Assembly: GCA_903970225.1 (NCBI GenBank)
Contig: CAJCHR010000016.1
Coordinates: 1 to 43,737, forward strand
Direction of reading: 5' to 3'
Source: Actinobacteria bacterium 21-64-8
GTDB taxonomy: Bacteria; Pseudomonadota; Alphaproteobacteria; Sphingomonadales; Sphingomonadaceae
Length of the DNA stretch: 43,737 bases
Shown: one piece after another, positions 35,160 through 43,723 of the stretch
Layout: the number at the start of each line of letters is the position of its first letter
Numbering within the stretch: the first letter of the stretch is position 1
Translations under genes and position numbers: made by a program
Notes under the pieces: model-generated
Database searches by the model: none
The model's input: only the letters and a program-made list of their open reading frames with translations
What the model was told of the DNA's origin: nothing

Positions 35160-35861
35160 GTGACAAGTCCCGTTCCCGCCCCGGCGCCCGCGATCGTCGC
35201 CCGGGGCCTTCGCCTGACCCTTGGCAGCGGCGACGGTGCCGTAGACGTGCTCAAGGGCATCGACCTTATCGTTCCGCAAGGCCAGGTGCTGGCGCTGCTC
35301 GGGCCATCCGGATCGGGCAAAAGCTCGCTTATGGCGGTGTTAAGCGGGCTCGAGCGAGCGAGTTCGGGCGGGTTATCGGTGGGCGGCGCCGATTTCGCTG
35401 CGCTGGGCGAAGACGGCCTTGCCCGGGCGCGGCGCGGACGGATCGGGATCGTGCTCCAGGCATTTCACCTCCTGCCGACGATGACCGCGCAGGAAAACGT
35501 GCAGACGCCGCTCGAATTGGCCGGCATCGCGGGCGCAGCGGCGCGGGCGACAAGCGAACTCGAAGCCGTGGGGCTTGGCCACCGGTTGTCGCATTATCCG
35601 GCGCAGCTTTCCGGCGGCGAGCAGCAGCGCGTCGCCATCGCCCGCGCATTGGCGCCAAGCCCCGCGATCGTGTTCGCCGACGAACCCACCGGCAACCTCG
35701 ACGCGGCGACTGGGGCAAGCATCGTCGATCTGATCTTCGCCCGCCGTGCCGAAACCGGCGCAACGCTGGTGATCATCACTCACGACGCTGCGCTGGCCGC
35801 GCGCTGCGAACGGGTCGTGACGCTGGCCGATGGGCGGATTGCAGAGGATAATGGCGGGTGA
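35160..35861 (+). CDS. ybbA: ABC transporter ATP-binding protein (YbbA-like)
   Basis: The 233-residue cassette of the MacB/LolD group carries Walker [11 protein letters not shown] (about residues 43-52), Q-loop [17 protein letters not shown], signature LSGGEQQR, Walker [16 protein letters not shown] and switch [10 protein letters not shown]. It starts at GTG 35160, 47 nt from the divergent tesA start, and ends inside the start of the permease gene (GTGA). It powers the FtsX-type permease encoded next. The substrate is unknown; lipids or peptides have been suggested for the family. Confidence 0.94.
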   Translation: MTSPVPAPAPAIVARGLRLTLGSGDGAVDVLKGIDLIVPQGQVLALLGPSGSGKSSLMAVLSGLERASSGGLSVGGADFAALGEDGLARARRGRIGIVLQAFHLLPTMTAQENVQTPLELAGIAGAAARATSELEAVGLGHRLSHYPAQLSGGEQQRVAIARALAPSPAIVFADEPTGNLDAATGASIVDLIFARRAETGATLVIITHDAALAARCERVVTLADGRIAEDNGG

Positions 35862-38368
35862 CCTGGGCGATCGCCTGGCGGATCGCGCGGCGCGACTTGT
35901 CGGCGCGCTTCCGCGGCCTCAGGCTCCTGCTCGTCTGCCTGTTCCTGGGCGTTAGCGCGCTCGCCGCGATCGGGACGCTGACGACCGCGATCTCGACCGA
36001 ACTTGCGGTGCGCGGCCGCGAGATCCTGGGCGGCGATATCGAGGCACGCGTGTGGCAGCGGGGACTGACCCCGGCCGAGAACGCGGCGCTCGAAAAGCTC
36101 GGCACCGTTTCCAGCGGCCTGCGGCTTCAGGCGATGGCCAGCGCCAATGGCGTCACCGCGCCGGTCGCGCTGAAGGCCGTCGACGCCCGCTGGCCGATGG
36201 TGGGCCGATTGTCGCTGAAGGACGGACGCCAGGTTGGCGCGCCCCCTCCGGGCACGGTGTATCTGGCCGACGGCGCGGCCGCGCGGCTTGGCGTTTCGCC
36301 CGGAGCGACGATTGCGATCGGCGACCAGCCGGTGAAAGTCGGCGGGATCATCGATCGGGAACCCGAATTGCTCGGCGAAGGGTTCAATCTCGGGCCCTCC
36401 GCGATCACCGCGCTCGACCTGCCGGCACGCGCCGGCCTGACCGCGCCGGGCGCGATGTACCGCACCAAGGCGCGCGTGGCATTGCGACCTGGGATCGATC
36501 CCGAAGTTGCTGTGGCACGGTTGCAGAAGGCCTTCCCCTCCTCAGGGTTCGAGTTCCGCACACGCAATGATGCCGCGCCCAGCACCGGCGATTTCGTGCA
36601 ACGGATGGGGGAGTTCCTGGTGCTGGTCGGGCTAGCGGCGCTCGCGATCGCCGGGATCGGCATCGGCGGCGGCGTGTCCTCCTATCTCGACGGCCGTCGC
36701 GGCAGTATCGCCACGCTCAAGGTGCTCGGCGCGACCAGCGGTGACATCGCGCGGATCTACCTGCTGCAGATCGCGGCAGTGGCGATCGTCGGCAGCGCCG
36801 CCGGGCTGATCGCCGGAGTGGTGGCGGTGCCGCTGGTGGCGCAAGCTCTGTCCGGGCTTCTCCCTGTAGAGAGCGGCTTCGTGTTCGCGCCCGCTGCGCT
36901 TGCGAGCGCTGCCGCATATGGCTTGCTCGTGGCGCTGGTGTTTGCCGCGCCGCCGCTGCTACGCGCTCGCGCCTTCCCGGCGATGGCGCTTCTGCGAGCG
37001 CGGGTGACACCGCTGCGGCTGCCCCCACGCATGGTGGTACTACCCGTCGGGCTCGGTCTCGCCGGGATCGCCGCGCTGGCGCTGGCGGGCGCACAGGACA
37101 TCAAGATTACCGCGATGTTTCTCGCCGGCACCGCGACGCTGCTCGGTCTGCTCGCCGCGCTTGGACTTGCGATCCGCGCGATTGCGGCACGGCTCCCCCG
37201 CCCGCGCGGGCCTTTGTTGCGAGCAGGGCTCGCCAACCTGCATCGGCCGGGCGCACCGACGGGAGCGCTCGTGACGGCGCTGGGCTTCGGCCTCTCTGCA
37301 TTCGTGCTGCTCGCGGTGATCCAGACCAGTCTGGATGCGAACATCGCCAAGAAAGTGCCGAGCCGCGCACCTGATTACTTTGTCCTCGACCTGCCCAAGC
37401 AGCGCGAGGCCGAGTTTCGTGCAGCGGTCACCCGCACCGCGCCGGCCGCGAAAATCCGGACGGCGCCGTCGCTGCGTGGCGCGATCCTCGCCTACGGCCC
37501 GGCAGAGGCGATGACGCGGGTGTCCGATCTCAAGGACATCCCCAAGAATGCCTGGGCGCTCAAAGGCGAGCGCGGTCTGACGTTCGCTGACGATGTCCCC
37601 GAGGGAAATACCGTAACCGACGGCAAATGGTGGGCGCGCGGCTACACCGGGCCGCCGCTGGTCTCGGTCGACAAGGATCTCGCCGATGCGATCGGCCTCA
37701 AGGTTGGCGACAAGGTGACGATCGGCCTGCTTGGGATCGAGCGCAGCGCGACGGTGGCTTCGCTTCGGCGGATCGACTGGGACTCGTTCGGGTTCAACAA
37801 CGTGCTGGTGTTCTCGCCCAATGCATTGAGCGATGCGCCCTACAGCCTGGCCGCGACGATCGATCTTCCGAACAAGGCCGCGAGTGCGGGTCTGCTACAC
37901 CAGCTTGTGCGGCAGTTCCCGTCGAGTTCTGTGGTCGAGACCGGCGGCCTGCTGCGTGACGCCCGTGCTCTGCTTGGCCAAATCTCGACCGCGATCCTCG
38001 CGGCTGCCTCGGTAACGGTATTTGCCGGACTCGCGGTGCTTCTCGGCGCGATCGCCGCCGCGCGGGCGGCGCGCACTTACGACAACGTGATCCTGCGCGT
38101 GCTCGGCGCGAGCCGGGGCCAGCTCCTGCTTTTGCAGCTTGCCGAATACGGTGCGCTCACTGCGATCCTCGCGCTGGTCGCGCTCGGCCTCGGCAGCGCG
38201 ATCGGCTGGGTGGTGATCGTCAAGCTGTTCGACTTCGCCTGGCTGCCCGACTGGCCGCGTGTGCTCGGCGTGCTTGGCGGCGGGCTCGTACTGGTCCTCG
38301 CATTTGCGCTCGGCGGGTCGATTCCGTTGCTGCGGGCGCGCCCGGCGCAGGCATTGCGGGAATTGTAA
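35858..38368 (+). CDS. ybbP: ABC transporter permease, FtsX-type (YbbP-like)
   Basis: The 836-residue membrane protein has an N-terminal segment (LRLLLVCLFLGVSALAAIGTLTTAI), a large periplasmic domain (about residues 50-245) and FtsX domain membrane helices (about 250-450). A second periplasmic domain follows (about 480-685, with RAPDYFVLDLPKQREAEF and FNNVLVFSPNALSDAPYSLAAT), then the C-terminal FtsX helices (about 700-836). This two-FtsX layout is the YbbP/mechanotransmission type. The GTG start overlaps the ATPase stop (GTGA). No partner fusion protein is encoded. The exact cargo is unknown. Confidence 0.93.
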   Translation: MTWAIAWRIARRDLSARFRGLRLLLVCLFLGVSALAAIGTLTTAISTELAVRGREILGGDIEARVWQRGLTPAENAALEKLGTVSSGLRLQAMASANGVTAPVALKAVDARWPMVGRLSLKDGRQVGAPPPGTVYLADGAAARLGVSPGATIAIGDQPVKVGGIIDREPELLGEGFNLGPSAITALDLPARAGLTAPGAMYRTKARVALRPGIDPEVAVARLQKAFPSSGFEFRTRNDAAPSTGDFVQRMGEFLVLVGLAALAIAGIGIGGGVSSYLDGRRGSIATLKVLGATSGDIARIYLLQIAAVAIVGSAAGLIAGVVAVPLVAQALSGLLPVESGFVFAPAALASAAAYGLLVALVFAAPPLLRARAFPAMALLRARVTPLRLPPRMVVLPVGLGLAGIAALALAGAQDIKITAMFLAGTATLLGLLAALGLAIRAIAARLPRPRGPLLRAGLANLHRPGAPTGALVTALGFGLSAFVLLAVIQTSLDANIAKKVPSRAPDYFVLDLPKQREAEFRAAVTRTAPAAKIRTAPSLRGAILAYGPAEAMTRVSDLKDIPKNAWALKGERGLTFADDVPEGNTVTDGKWWARGYTGPPLVSVDKDLADAIGLKVGDKVTIGLLGIERSATVASLRRIDWDSFGFNNVLVFSPNALSDAPYSLAATIDLPNKAASAGLLHQLVRQFPSSSVVETGGLLRDARALLGQISTAILAAASVTVFAGLAVLLGAIAAARAARTYDNVILRVLGASRGQLLLLQLAEYGALTAILALVALGLGSAIGWVVIVKLFDFAWLPDWPRVLGVLGGGLVLVLAFALGGSIPLLRARPAQALREL

Positions 38369-38478
38369 GCGACGAGCCCGAATGATCCGGACCGGATGAG
38401 ACCCACTCGATAATCTATGGTGCGATCCGGGCCGAAGCGGTATGAGCCCGGCAACGACACCGGGGACGGGCACAAGCA

Positions 38479-39855
38479 GTGAATTGGTTCCGTAAGGTCT
38501 TCTTCCGCCAATCGTCCGTGCCAGAGGTTCATTTCGAAGCACCCCCGGTGCTTCAGGCTCTGCCCGCATACACTCCGCTTCCCGCGCCGCAGCCGCCTGA
38601 ACTGCGCAAAGTCACCAGTTCTTCGGCGCTCCCCAGCTTTCAGACCCCGGGTAGCGAACTTGGCCTCAGCTTCCATACGGTTGAGGGGGAGAACACGCGC
38701 AACAAGGTGCGCGACGCGTTCTCCCCCTCGCTGCCGATCACCAATCCCCGGTTGCTCGCCGGTCGGACCGAGGCGCTCAAGACGCTGATCCGCGCGGTCG
38801 AGGACCTGAAGCTCCACATCGTGATCTATGGCGAGCGCGGGATGGGCAAGACCTCGCTGCTGCAGATCCTCAAGCAACTCGCCGAATCCGCCAAGTATCA
38901 GGTGGTCTACCATTCGTGCGGCGAGGATGCGCACTTCCCCGACATGTTCCGGGCAATCGCAGCGGAAATCCCTCTGCTGTATTATGAAGGTTTCGACGTC
39001 GCGAGCGCGGACAGGCGGCACACGGGCTCACTCGCCTCGCTGCTGCCCACGGGCGATTTCAACGTCAGCCAGCTCAGCGATACGTTCGCGAAGCTCTCGA
39101 ATACGCGCGTGCTGATTATGCTCGACGAGTTCGATCGCAGCCCGACCGGGCTGTTCCGCCGCAACATCGCGCAACTGGTCAAGAATCTTTCCGATCGATC
39201 GGTCAAAGTGCAGCTGGTGATCGCCGGAGTGGCGGGGAACCTGTCCGATCTGGTCGAACATATACCTTCGATCCGCCGAAACATCCTGGGTTTCCGCATT
39301 CCCGAGCTGAAACCCACTGAGGTGCAGCAGATGGTCTCGATCGGCGAGGAAATCAGCGGGTTGATCTTCGATCCCGAAGCATCGGCGCAGGTCATCGCGA
39401 TGGCCAACGGCTCGCCATACCTCGCGGCCTTGCTCAGCCAGTACGCCTCGTTCGGTGCGCTCGATCGCGGCGCCTCGATCGTGGCGCCGGTCGATGTCGT
39501 GAACGCCGTGGCGCAAGTCGCTGACGAACTGCGCGCGCGGCTGTCGGATGCCTCTGGTGAGGCAGTCGACCGCGCACTCGTGGATGGCTGGGGCGCGACG
39601 CTGCATACGTTCGCCAACCACTCGATGCACGACATGGGCTGCCTCGATGCGGACACCGTTCAGGGCGTTCTTGCCGATCGCCGCTTCCTGGATGTCGCCG
39701 AGCAGCTGCGCGAAACTTACGGACTGCTGATCACCGCGTTCGATGAAAAGCCTGAGCGGTACCGTTTTCGCGAGGAGGGGCTTGGAAGCTACATCTGGCT
39801 GCGTCTTGCGGAGAACGGCGTGAACGCCGGGCGGCAGCCGGCGGAACAGGCCTGA
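38479..39855 (+). CDS. AAA ATPase with N-terminal proline-rich region
   Basis: The 458-residue protein begins at GTG 38479 with a short amphipathic MNWFRKVFFRQ. A proline-rich linker (about 20-60) and an AAA/ORC-type core (about 95-330) follow: Walker A GERGMGKT (118-125), Walker B VLIMLDEFDR (211-220), and sensor-like VQLVIAGVAGNLSDLVEHIPSIRRNI. A helical C-terminal half (about 330-450) follows. The core resembles ORC1/Cdc6-like and TniB/ExeA-type ATPases. No enzymatic domain is attached, so it likely assembles or regulates a complex. It precedes two glycosyltransferase genes by 57 nt and may act on polysaccharide export or polar localisation (inference). Its N-terminal basic-aromatic helix could bind membrane. 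Confidence 0.8.
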   Translation: MNWFRKVFFRQSSVPEVHFEAPPVLQALPAYTPLPAPQPPELRKVTSSSALPSFQTPGSELGLSFHTVEGENTRNKVRDAFSPSLPITNPRLLAGRTEALKTLIRAVEDLKLHIVIYGERGMGKTSLLQILKQLAESAKYQVVYHSCGEDAHFPDMFRAIAAEIPLLYYEGFDVASADRRHTGSLASLLPTGDFNVSQLSDTFAKLSNTRVLIMLDEFDRSPTGLFRRNIAQLVKNLSDRSVKVQLVIAGVAGNLSDLVEHIPSIRRNILGFRIPELKPTEVQQMVSIGEEISGLIFDPEASAQVIAMANGSPYLAALLSQYASFGALDRGASIVAPVDVVNAVAQVADELRARLSDASGEAVDRALVDGWGATLHTFANHSMHDMGCLDADTVQGVLADRRFLDVAEQLRETYGLLITAFDEKPERYRFREEGLGSYIWLRLAENGVNAGRQPAEQA

Positions 39856-39912
39856 GGCGACGAGGCTGTCGGAGGCAAGCTCTTGGTCGAAGCGCGGTCT
39901 GGGTGAGGCACG

Positions 39913-40806
39913 ATGATCGGTCCTGAAGCCGGCCGCGATGTATCGATCGTGGTCCCCCACTACAACGACCTTGCCAGCCTGGGCATCTGCCTTGACGCAC
40001 TGGCGATCCAAACGCTGCCCGCCGAGCGGTTCGAGATCATCGTCGCCGATAACCGATCGCCTTGCGGCATCGGTGCGGTGGAGGCGCTCGTTGCCGGACG
40101 CGCGCGTGTGATCGACGCTCCTGAAAAAGGCGCAGGTCCGGCGCGCAACGCAGGGGTTGCTGCGTCGGCCAGGCGGTTGCTCGCTTTCACGGATTGCGAC
40201 TGCGTGCCCGAACCGGGCTGGCTGGAGGGCGGTCTGACAGCGCTGGAGGATGCCGATGTCGTCGGCGGCCGCATGACTGTTTCGGTCGGCAGCGAGGCGG
40301 CGATGACGGGAGCCGAAGCGTTCGAACGCGTGTTCGCATTCGACAACCGCGATTATGTCGAAACCAAAGGTTTTTCCGTCACTGCGAACCTGTTCACCAC
40401 GCGCGCCGTGTTCGACGCAACCGGGCCGTTCCGGAACGGGGTGTCCGAGGACCTTGAGTGGTGCCGCCGTGCGGTCGGCAAAGGCTATTGCCTCGCTTAT
40501 GCCGCGGATGCGGGTGTAGCCCACCCCGCGCGTGCAAACTGGACCCAGCTCAAACACAAGTGGCGGCGGCTGAATCGCGAGCGGTTCACCCTTGAGGCCG
40601 GCACTCTTGGCGGAAAGGTGAAGTGGGCCGCACGCACGATCGCGCTGCCGCTGTCGATTTTCGCGCACGTCCCCAAAGTGGCCGTGAGCCAAAATCTTCC
40701 CGATGCCCCTGCCCGGCTGCGCGCATTGGCGACACTGACGCGGCTACGGCTTTGGCGCATGTCGGATAGCTTTGCGCTTCTGGTGAACGGAGGCGCAGGC
40801 CGTTGA
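39913..40806 (+). CDS. Glycosyltransferase family 2 protein
   Basis: The 297-residue GT-A fold enzyme begins MIGPEAGRDVSIVVPHYNDLASLGICLDAL. The nucleotide-binding strand is FEIIVADNRSP, and the metal-binding DxD-type motif is TDCDCVPEPGWLEGG (near residue 95). EDLEWCRRAVGKGY is the acceptor-side ED block. There is no convincing membrane segment, so it is probably cytoplasmic or peripheral. It transfers a sugar from a nucleotide donor onto a lipid-linked or polysaccharide acceptor; donor unknown. It lies between the AAA ATPase and the second GT2 gene, and overlaps the latter by 4 nt. Confidence 0.9.
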   Translation: MIGPEAGRDVSIVVPHYNDLASLGICLDALAIQTLPAERFEIIVADNRSPCGIGAVEALVAGRARVIDAPEKGAGPARNAGVAASARRLLAFTDCDCVPEPGWLEGGLTALEDADVVGGRMTVSVGSEAAMTGAEAFERVFAFDNRDYVETKGFSVTANLFTTRAVFDATGPFRNGVSEDLEWCRRAVGKGYCLAYAADAGVAHPARANWTQLKHKWRRLNRERFTLEAGTLGGKVKWAARTIALPLSIFAHVPKVAVSQNLPDAPARLRALATLTRLRLWRMSDSFALLVNGGAGR

Positions 40807-41735
40807 GTGATCCAATGCATGTGGCGGTGGTGATCGTGGGCTTTCGCAACACGGGCGATCTCGTCCGTTGCATCGGCGCGCTGGACGGCTCGCACTACGC
40901 CGATTTCGACGTGATCGTGGTGGAAAATGGCGGACACCAGGCATTCGAGCGTGATGTCGCGGCGCTTCCGGCGGTTCTGTCAGGCGGCCAGCCGGTCCGA
41001 CTGGTCGAAGCGCCCGGCAATCTGGGATTCGCAGGCGGCGTAAACCTTGGCATCGAGCGCACGCCCGAAGCCGACGCGTGGTGGGTTCTCAATCCTGACG
41101 CGGTGGCGTCGCCCGAAGCGATGGGCGAACTCGTCAAGCGGCTCGCGGCGGGAGACTGTGATGCGGCGGGCGGCGTTCTTCACTTCGCAGACGGCACGAT
41201 CCAGTCGGTCGGCGGCATCTGGCAGAGCTGGATTGCACGCGCGGTATCGATCGGTTCGGGTGCGCCATTGTCGACCCGTTTCGATCAGGTGGAGGTCGAG
41301 GCGAAGCTCGATTACATCGTCGGCGCCTCAATGCTGATCCATCGGCGCTTCCGCGAAAAAGCCGGGCTGATGCGCGAGGATTATTTCCTTTATGCTGAAG
41401 AAATCGAGTGGTTCCTGCGCGGTGCCAAAGCCGGGACGAGGCTAGGCTTCGCTCCTGAGGCCCTCGTGCTTCATCATCAGGGGACGACGACCGGCTGGAG
41501 CGAAGGTATCCGCAAGCGCCCGAAGATGCCGGTCTATCTCGATGAACGTAACCGCATTCTCGTCTCGCGCGACCAGTTTCCGGTACGCGCGCCGATAGTT
41601 GCGATCGGATCGCTCTTATTGATGATCGTCAGGTTCGCACGAAAGCGCGCATGGCGACAGATCGGATATGGTATACAGGGCTGGATCGCCGGTGTCGGCG
41701 GTAAGCGCGGCGTCCCCCGCTGGATGAGCGGTTAG
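40803..41735 (+). CDS. Glycosyltransferase family 2 (WbbL/rhamnosyltransferase-like)
   Basis: The 310-residue GT2 enzyme has DVIVVENGGHQAFERD, VEAPGNLGFAGGVNLGIERTPEADAWWVLNPDAVASPEA (NxGFAxGxN...LNPD, the WbbL-like signature), AASMLIHRRFREKAGLMREDYFLYAEEIEWFLRGAKAGTR, and VLHHQGTTTGW. This group includes dTDP-rhamnose:lipid-linked GlcNAc rhamnosyltransferases, but a rhamnose donor is inferred. The TTG start 40803 overlaps the previous stop (TTGA) and has GGAGG 9 nt upstream; ATG 40815 is an alternative. It faces the PilZ gene, 12 nt between stop codons. The C-terminal hydrophobic APIVAIGSLLLMIVRFA may contact membrane. Confidence 0.9.
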   Translation: MSDPMHVAVVIVGFRNTGDLVRCIGALDGSHYADFDVIVVENGGHQAFERDVAALPAVLSGGQPVRLVEAPGNLGFAGGVNLGIERTPEADAWWVLNPDAVASPEAMGELVKRLAAGDCDAAGGVLHFADGTIQSVGGIWQSWIARAVSIGSGAPLSTRFDQVEVEAKLDYIVGASMLIHRRFREKAGLMREDYFLYAEEIEWFLRGAKAGTRLGFAPEALVLHHQGTTTGWSEGIRKRPKMPVYLDERNRILVSRDQFPVRAPIVAIGSLLLMIVRFARKRAWRQIGYGIQGWIAGVGGKRGVPRWMSG

Positions 41736-41747
41736 CCGCGCCGAAAC

Positions 41748-42221
41748 TTAAAGGTGCAGCGAAAGCAGCGGATGCACCGCCGCAAGCAAGCCCGTCCACA
41801 ACGCAACCGCCAGTCCGCCGATCACCACCATGCGAAGCTGCATCGGCAATTTCTCGTCATCGGTCATATCACCCTCCAGCTCCATTTGCCGCAAGTGTGT
41901 TGCGGTCAAGATCTGCGCCACATTGTCTGGCGCATCTGAAATAACGGCATGACCGGGGATAGGTTCCTCGAAAGCGCAACCATACGTCCCGTCGGCCTTC
42001 CAGATGATGTGCGCGACGCGATGGCCGATGCCGCCGATGCCAACGCTCACCCGCGCGAAAAGCGGCAGATCGGCGTGCGAGCGAAACCGGCATCCGCCCG
42101 TCGTCAGATCTAGCAGTACGACATCTTCGACCGACGCACCGAAGCGCAGCACGGCCGGACGATCAACCTCAAGCCTGTCTTCTGTTCTGGGATCATCAGT
42201 ATGCGGTAACGCGACGACCAT
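41748..42221 (-). CDS. PilZ-domain protein with C-terminal membrane segment
   Basis: The 157-residue protein has RTEDR (RxxxR, residues 12-16) and VLLDLTTGGCRF (D/NxSxxG-like motif with Thr for Ser). A PilZ beta-barrel continues through RVSVGIGGIGHRVAHIIWKADGTYGCAFEEPI. PilZ domains bind cyclic di-GMP through these two motifs. Residues about 130-155 (MVVIGGLAVALWTGLLAAVHPLLSLHL) form one membrane segment, so the sensor is anchored with its barrel in the cytoplasm. Convergent with the glycosyltransferase pair, it may couple c-di-GMP to polysaccharide output (inference). AGGAGA lies 6 nt before ATG 42221. Confidence 0.85.
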   Translation of the reverse strand: MVVALPHTDDPRTEDRLEVDRPAVLRFGASVEDVVLLDLTTGGCRFRSHADLPLFARVSVGIGGIGHRVAHIIWKADGTYGCAFEEPIPGHAVISDAPDNVAQILTATHLRQMELEGDMTDDEKLPMQLRMVVIGGLAVALWTGLLAAVHPLLSLHL

Positions 42222-42989
42222 GATCCGTCTCCTGTTCGACTGAAGCCCTTCTTATGTCGGCATTGGTTGCCAAAGTGTTTAGATCGCAGGCCGCTCGGCC
42301 ATCCCACAAGTACGGTTTGCAGACGGAGTGTGTCGGAATGGGGCGCTATAACGGCAATTCCGCTTTGATCCGCGAATACTCCGGAACGGATTTGGTTACC
42401 GTTGCTCGCCCCCGGTCACCACGGCACATCCAGGTATTCACGGGAAGCCGCTCACGGCTGACCCGTCTGCGGACCGAGGTCGCCCATGGGAGACATACTG
42501 GATTTCTCTTGCGACGCGTCTTCGGCGTCATGGCGGCAATTCCTCGATTCTTTGCTTGAGATCAAACGCGCGAGCGAAGTCGGCAGTGTGACAGCACGGA
42601 TCCGCCCACCGGCTCGATGCGAAGCCGAGGCAAGGCGCCTTGTCCGTGACATGAACCTTACCGATCACGTCGAATTGCTCGAGCCAGATCTCGCACCACA
42701 ATCCAGTTGCGATCCCCGAGCGGAGCATACAGGCCCGATCGCGCGCCTGCGACGAGGCCTGGCGGGACGGCTGGGATCTGCACGGCGCCTATCGCGGTCT
42801 TAGCCGCATTCCGCGTCGCGGCACGATCGCGCGCCGGACATCCTCGATACGAAAAAAATCGGGCATTAACGTCAGCTTGCGTGACATTCCCTTCAACGTT
42901 CGTTCATCCGGAACTACGTATGTGGGTCGGGCATTCGTCTTGGCGGCGTCTCGGTTTGGCGCGCCGCACCATGCCTTCGGAGAATGACA
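42222..42989. other. 768-nt stretch with no certain gene
   Basis: It lies between the leftward PilZ gene and the rightward DUF4136 lipoprotein. A weak candidate small gene (42486-42803) is listed separately; the overlapping reverse open frames look like shadows. Poorly conserved base composition and no terminators or RNA signatures were recognised. Promoters for both flanking genes must lie here. Confidence 0.5.
42486..42803 (+). CDS. Possible small hypothetical protein (105 residues)
   Basis: From ATG 42486 with a GAGG element about 6 nt upstream, the frame encodes MGDILDFSCDASSASWRQFLDSLLEIKRASEV..., a soluble helical start followed by an Arg-rich end (LRRGLAGRLGSARRLSRS). Third-position base use is less biased than in neighbouring genes, and overlapping reverse open frames exist. 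No domain was recognised. It may be a real orphan, a decayed gene or noise; a clear ribosome site is the only support. Confidence 0.3.
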   Translation: MGDILDFSCDASSASWRQFLDSLLEIKRASEVGSVTARIRPPARCEAEARRLVRDMNLTDHVELLEPDLAPQSSCDPRAEHTGPIARLRRGLAGRLGSARRLSRS

Positions 42990-43682
42990 ATGAGAACCGT
43001 CTCGATACCTGGCGTGGCGCGGCTGCGGATTGCCGTCGCCGGGCTCATAATGCTGGCGCTCGCCGCATGCGCCACTCCCTTCAATGCCAATGTTTCGCGC
43101 TTTCAGTCGCAGCTTCCTGCGCCTGCAGGCCAGACTTTCGCCATCGTTGCCGATAACCCGGCGCTGAAGGGCGGGATCGAATTCGGCGAGTATGCCGACG
43201 TCGCGGCCGCAAGCCTGACTCACGTCGGTTACACGCGTGTGGCCGACCCCTCGCAGGCGCAGCTGGTCGTGCACTTCAATTACGGCATCGATACCGGCCG
43301 CACCCGCATCCAGTCGACCGGCTTCGGCGATCCGTTCTGGAGCCCATGGTATGGCGGCGGCGGATTTGGCCGTGGCGGATTTGGTCGCGGCGGCTGGGGT
43401 CGCGGCGGTTGGGGCGGCGGCTACGGTGGCTTGTGGCAGTACGGCTGGTATGATCCTTGGTTCGACAACGGCATCCAGAGCTACACCGTCTACACCAGCA
43501 AGGTCACGCTGACGATTGCCGACCAGACCGGCAAACACTTGTTCGAAGGCCGTGCCGAGGCCGTCTCCACCTCGAACCGGCTGCAATATCTGGTGCCGAA
43601 CCTTGTGCAGGCGCTGTTCACCAACTTCCCCGGCAATTCGGGCGAGACGTTGCGCATCACCGTGGCACCTGAGAAGAAGTAA
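42990..43682 (+). CDS. DUF4136 lipoprotein with glycine-rich insert
   Basis: The 230-residue protein has a lipoprotein signal (RTVSIPGVARLRIAVAGLIMLALAAC, lipobox LAAC), followed by TPFNANVSRFQSQLPAPAGQTFAIV, the DUF4136 opening. The C-terminal VTLTIADQTGKHLFEGRAEAVSTS...LVPNLVQALFTNFPGNSGETLRITV continues the domain. Between them lies an insert of FGRGG/WGRGG repeats and aromatic residues (WSPWYGGGGFGRGGFGRGGW...). Start 42990 is favoured over 42984 because GGAG (42979-42982) then has a 7-nt spacing. DUF4136 proteins are envelope lipoproteins of unknown role. Promoter signals lie upstream; a hairpin terminator follows the stop. Confidence 0.88.
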   Translation: MRTVSIPGVARLRIAVAGLIMLALAACATPFNANVSRFQSQLPAPAGQTFAIVADNPALKGGIEFGEYADVAAASLTHVGYTRVADPSQAQLVVHFNYGIDTGRTRIQSTGFGDPFWSPWYGGGGFGRGGFGRGGWGRGGWGGGYGGLWQYGWYDPWFDNGIQSYTVYTSKVTLTIADQTGKHLFEGRAEAVSTSNRLQYLVPNLVQALFTNFPGNSGETLRITVAPEKK

Positions 43683-43694
43683 TAGGTTACGGGG

Positions 43695-43723
43695 GCCGCC
43701 TCTGTCCAGAGACAGGGCGGCTT
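43695..43723 (+). terminator. Hairpin terminator after DUF4136 gene
   Basis: GCCGCC-T-CTGTC pairs with GACAG-GGCGGC across the loop CAGA, leaving one unpaired T. TTCCTAACCATTTTCT follows, a weak T-run. It lies 12 nt after the stop codon and ends the annotated gene. Confidence 0.6.

Noticed and set aside
38369-38478. ATCCGG-A-CCGGAT palindrome after the ABC permease as a terminator or operator
   Set aside because: No T-run follows and it lies in a 110-nt gap before the AAA ATPase; the symmetric unit is short and GC-rich enough to arise by chance.
42879-42960. GGAAC near 42917 as an EcfG-type (general stress) promoter for the DUF4136 gene
   Set aside because: No CGTT-type -10 at the required 16-17 nt spacing was found.
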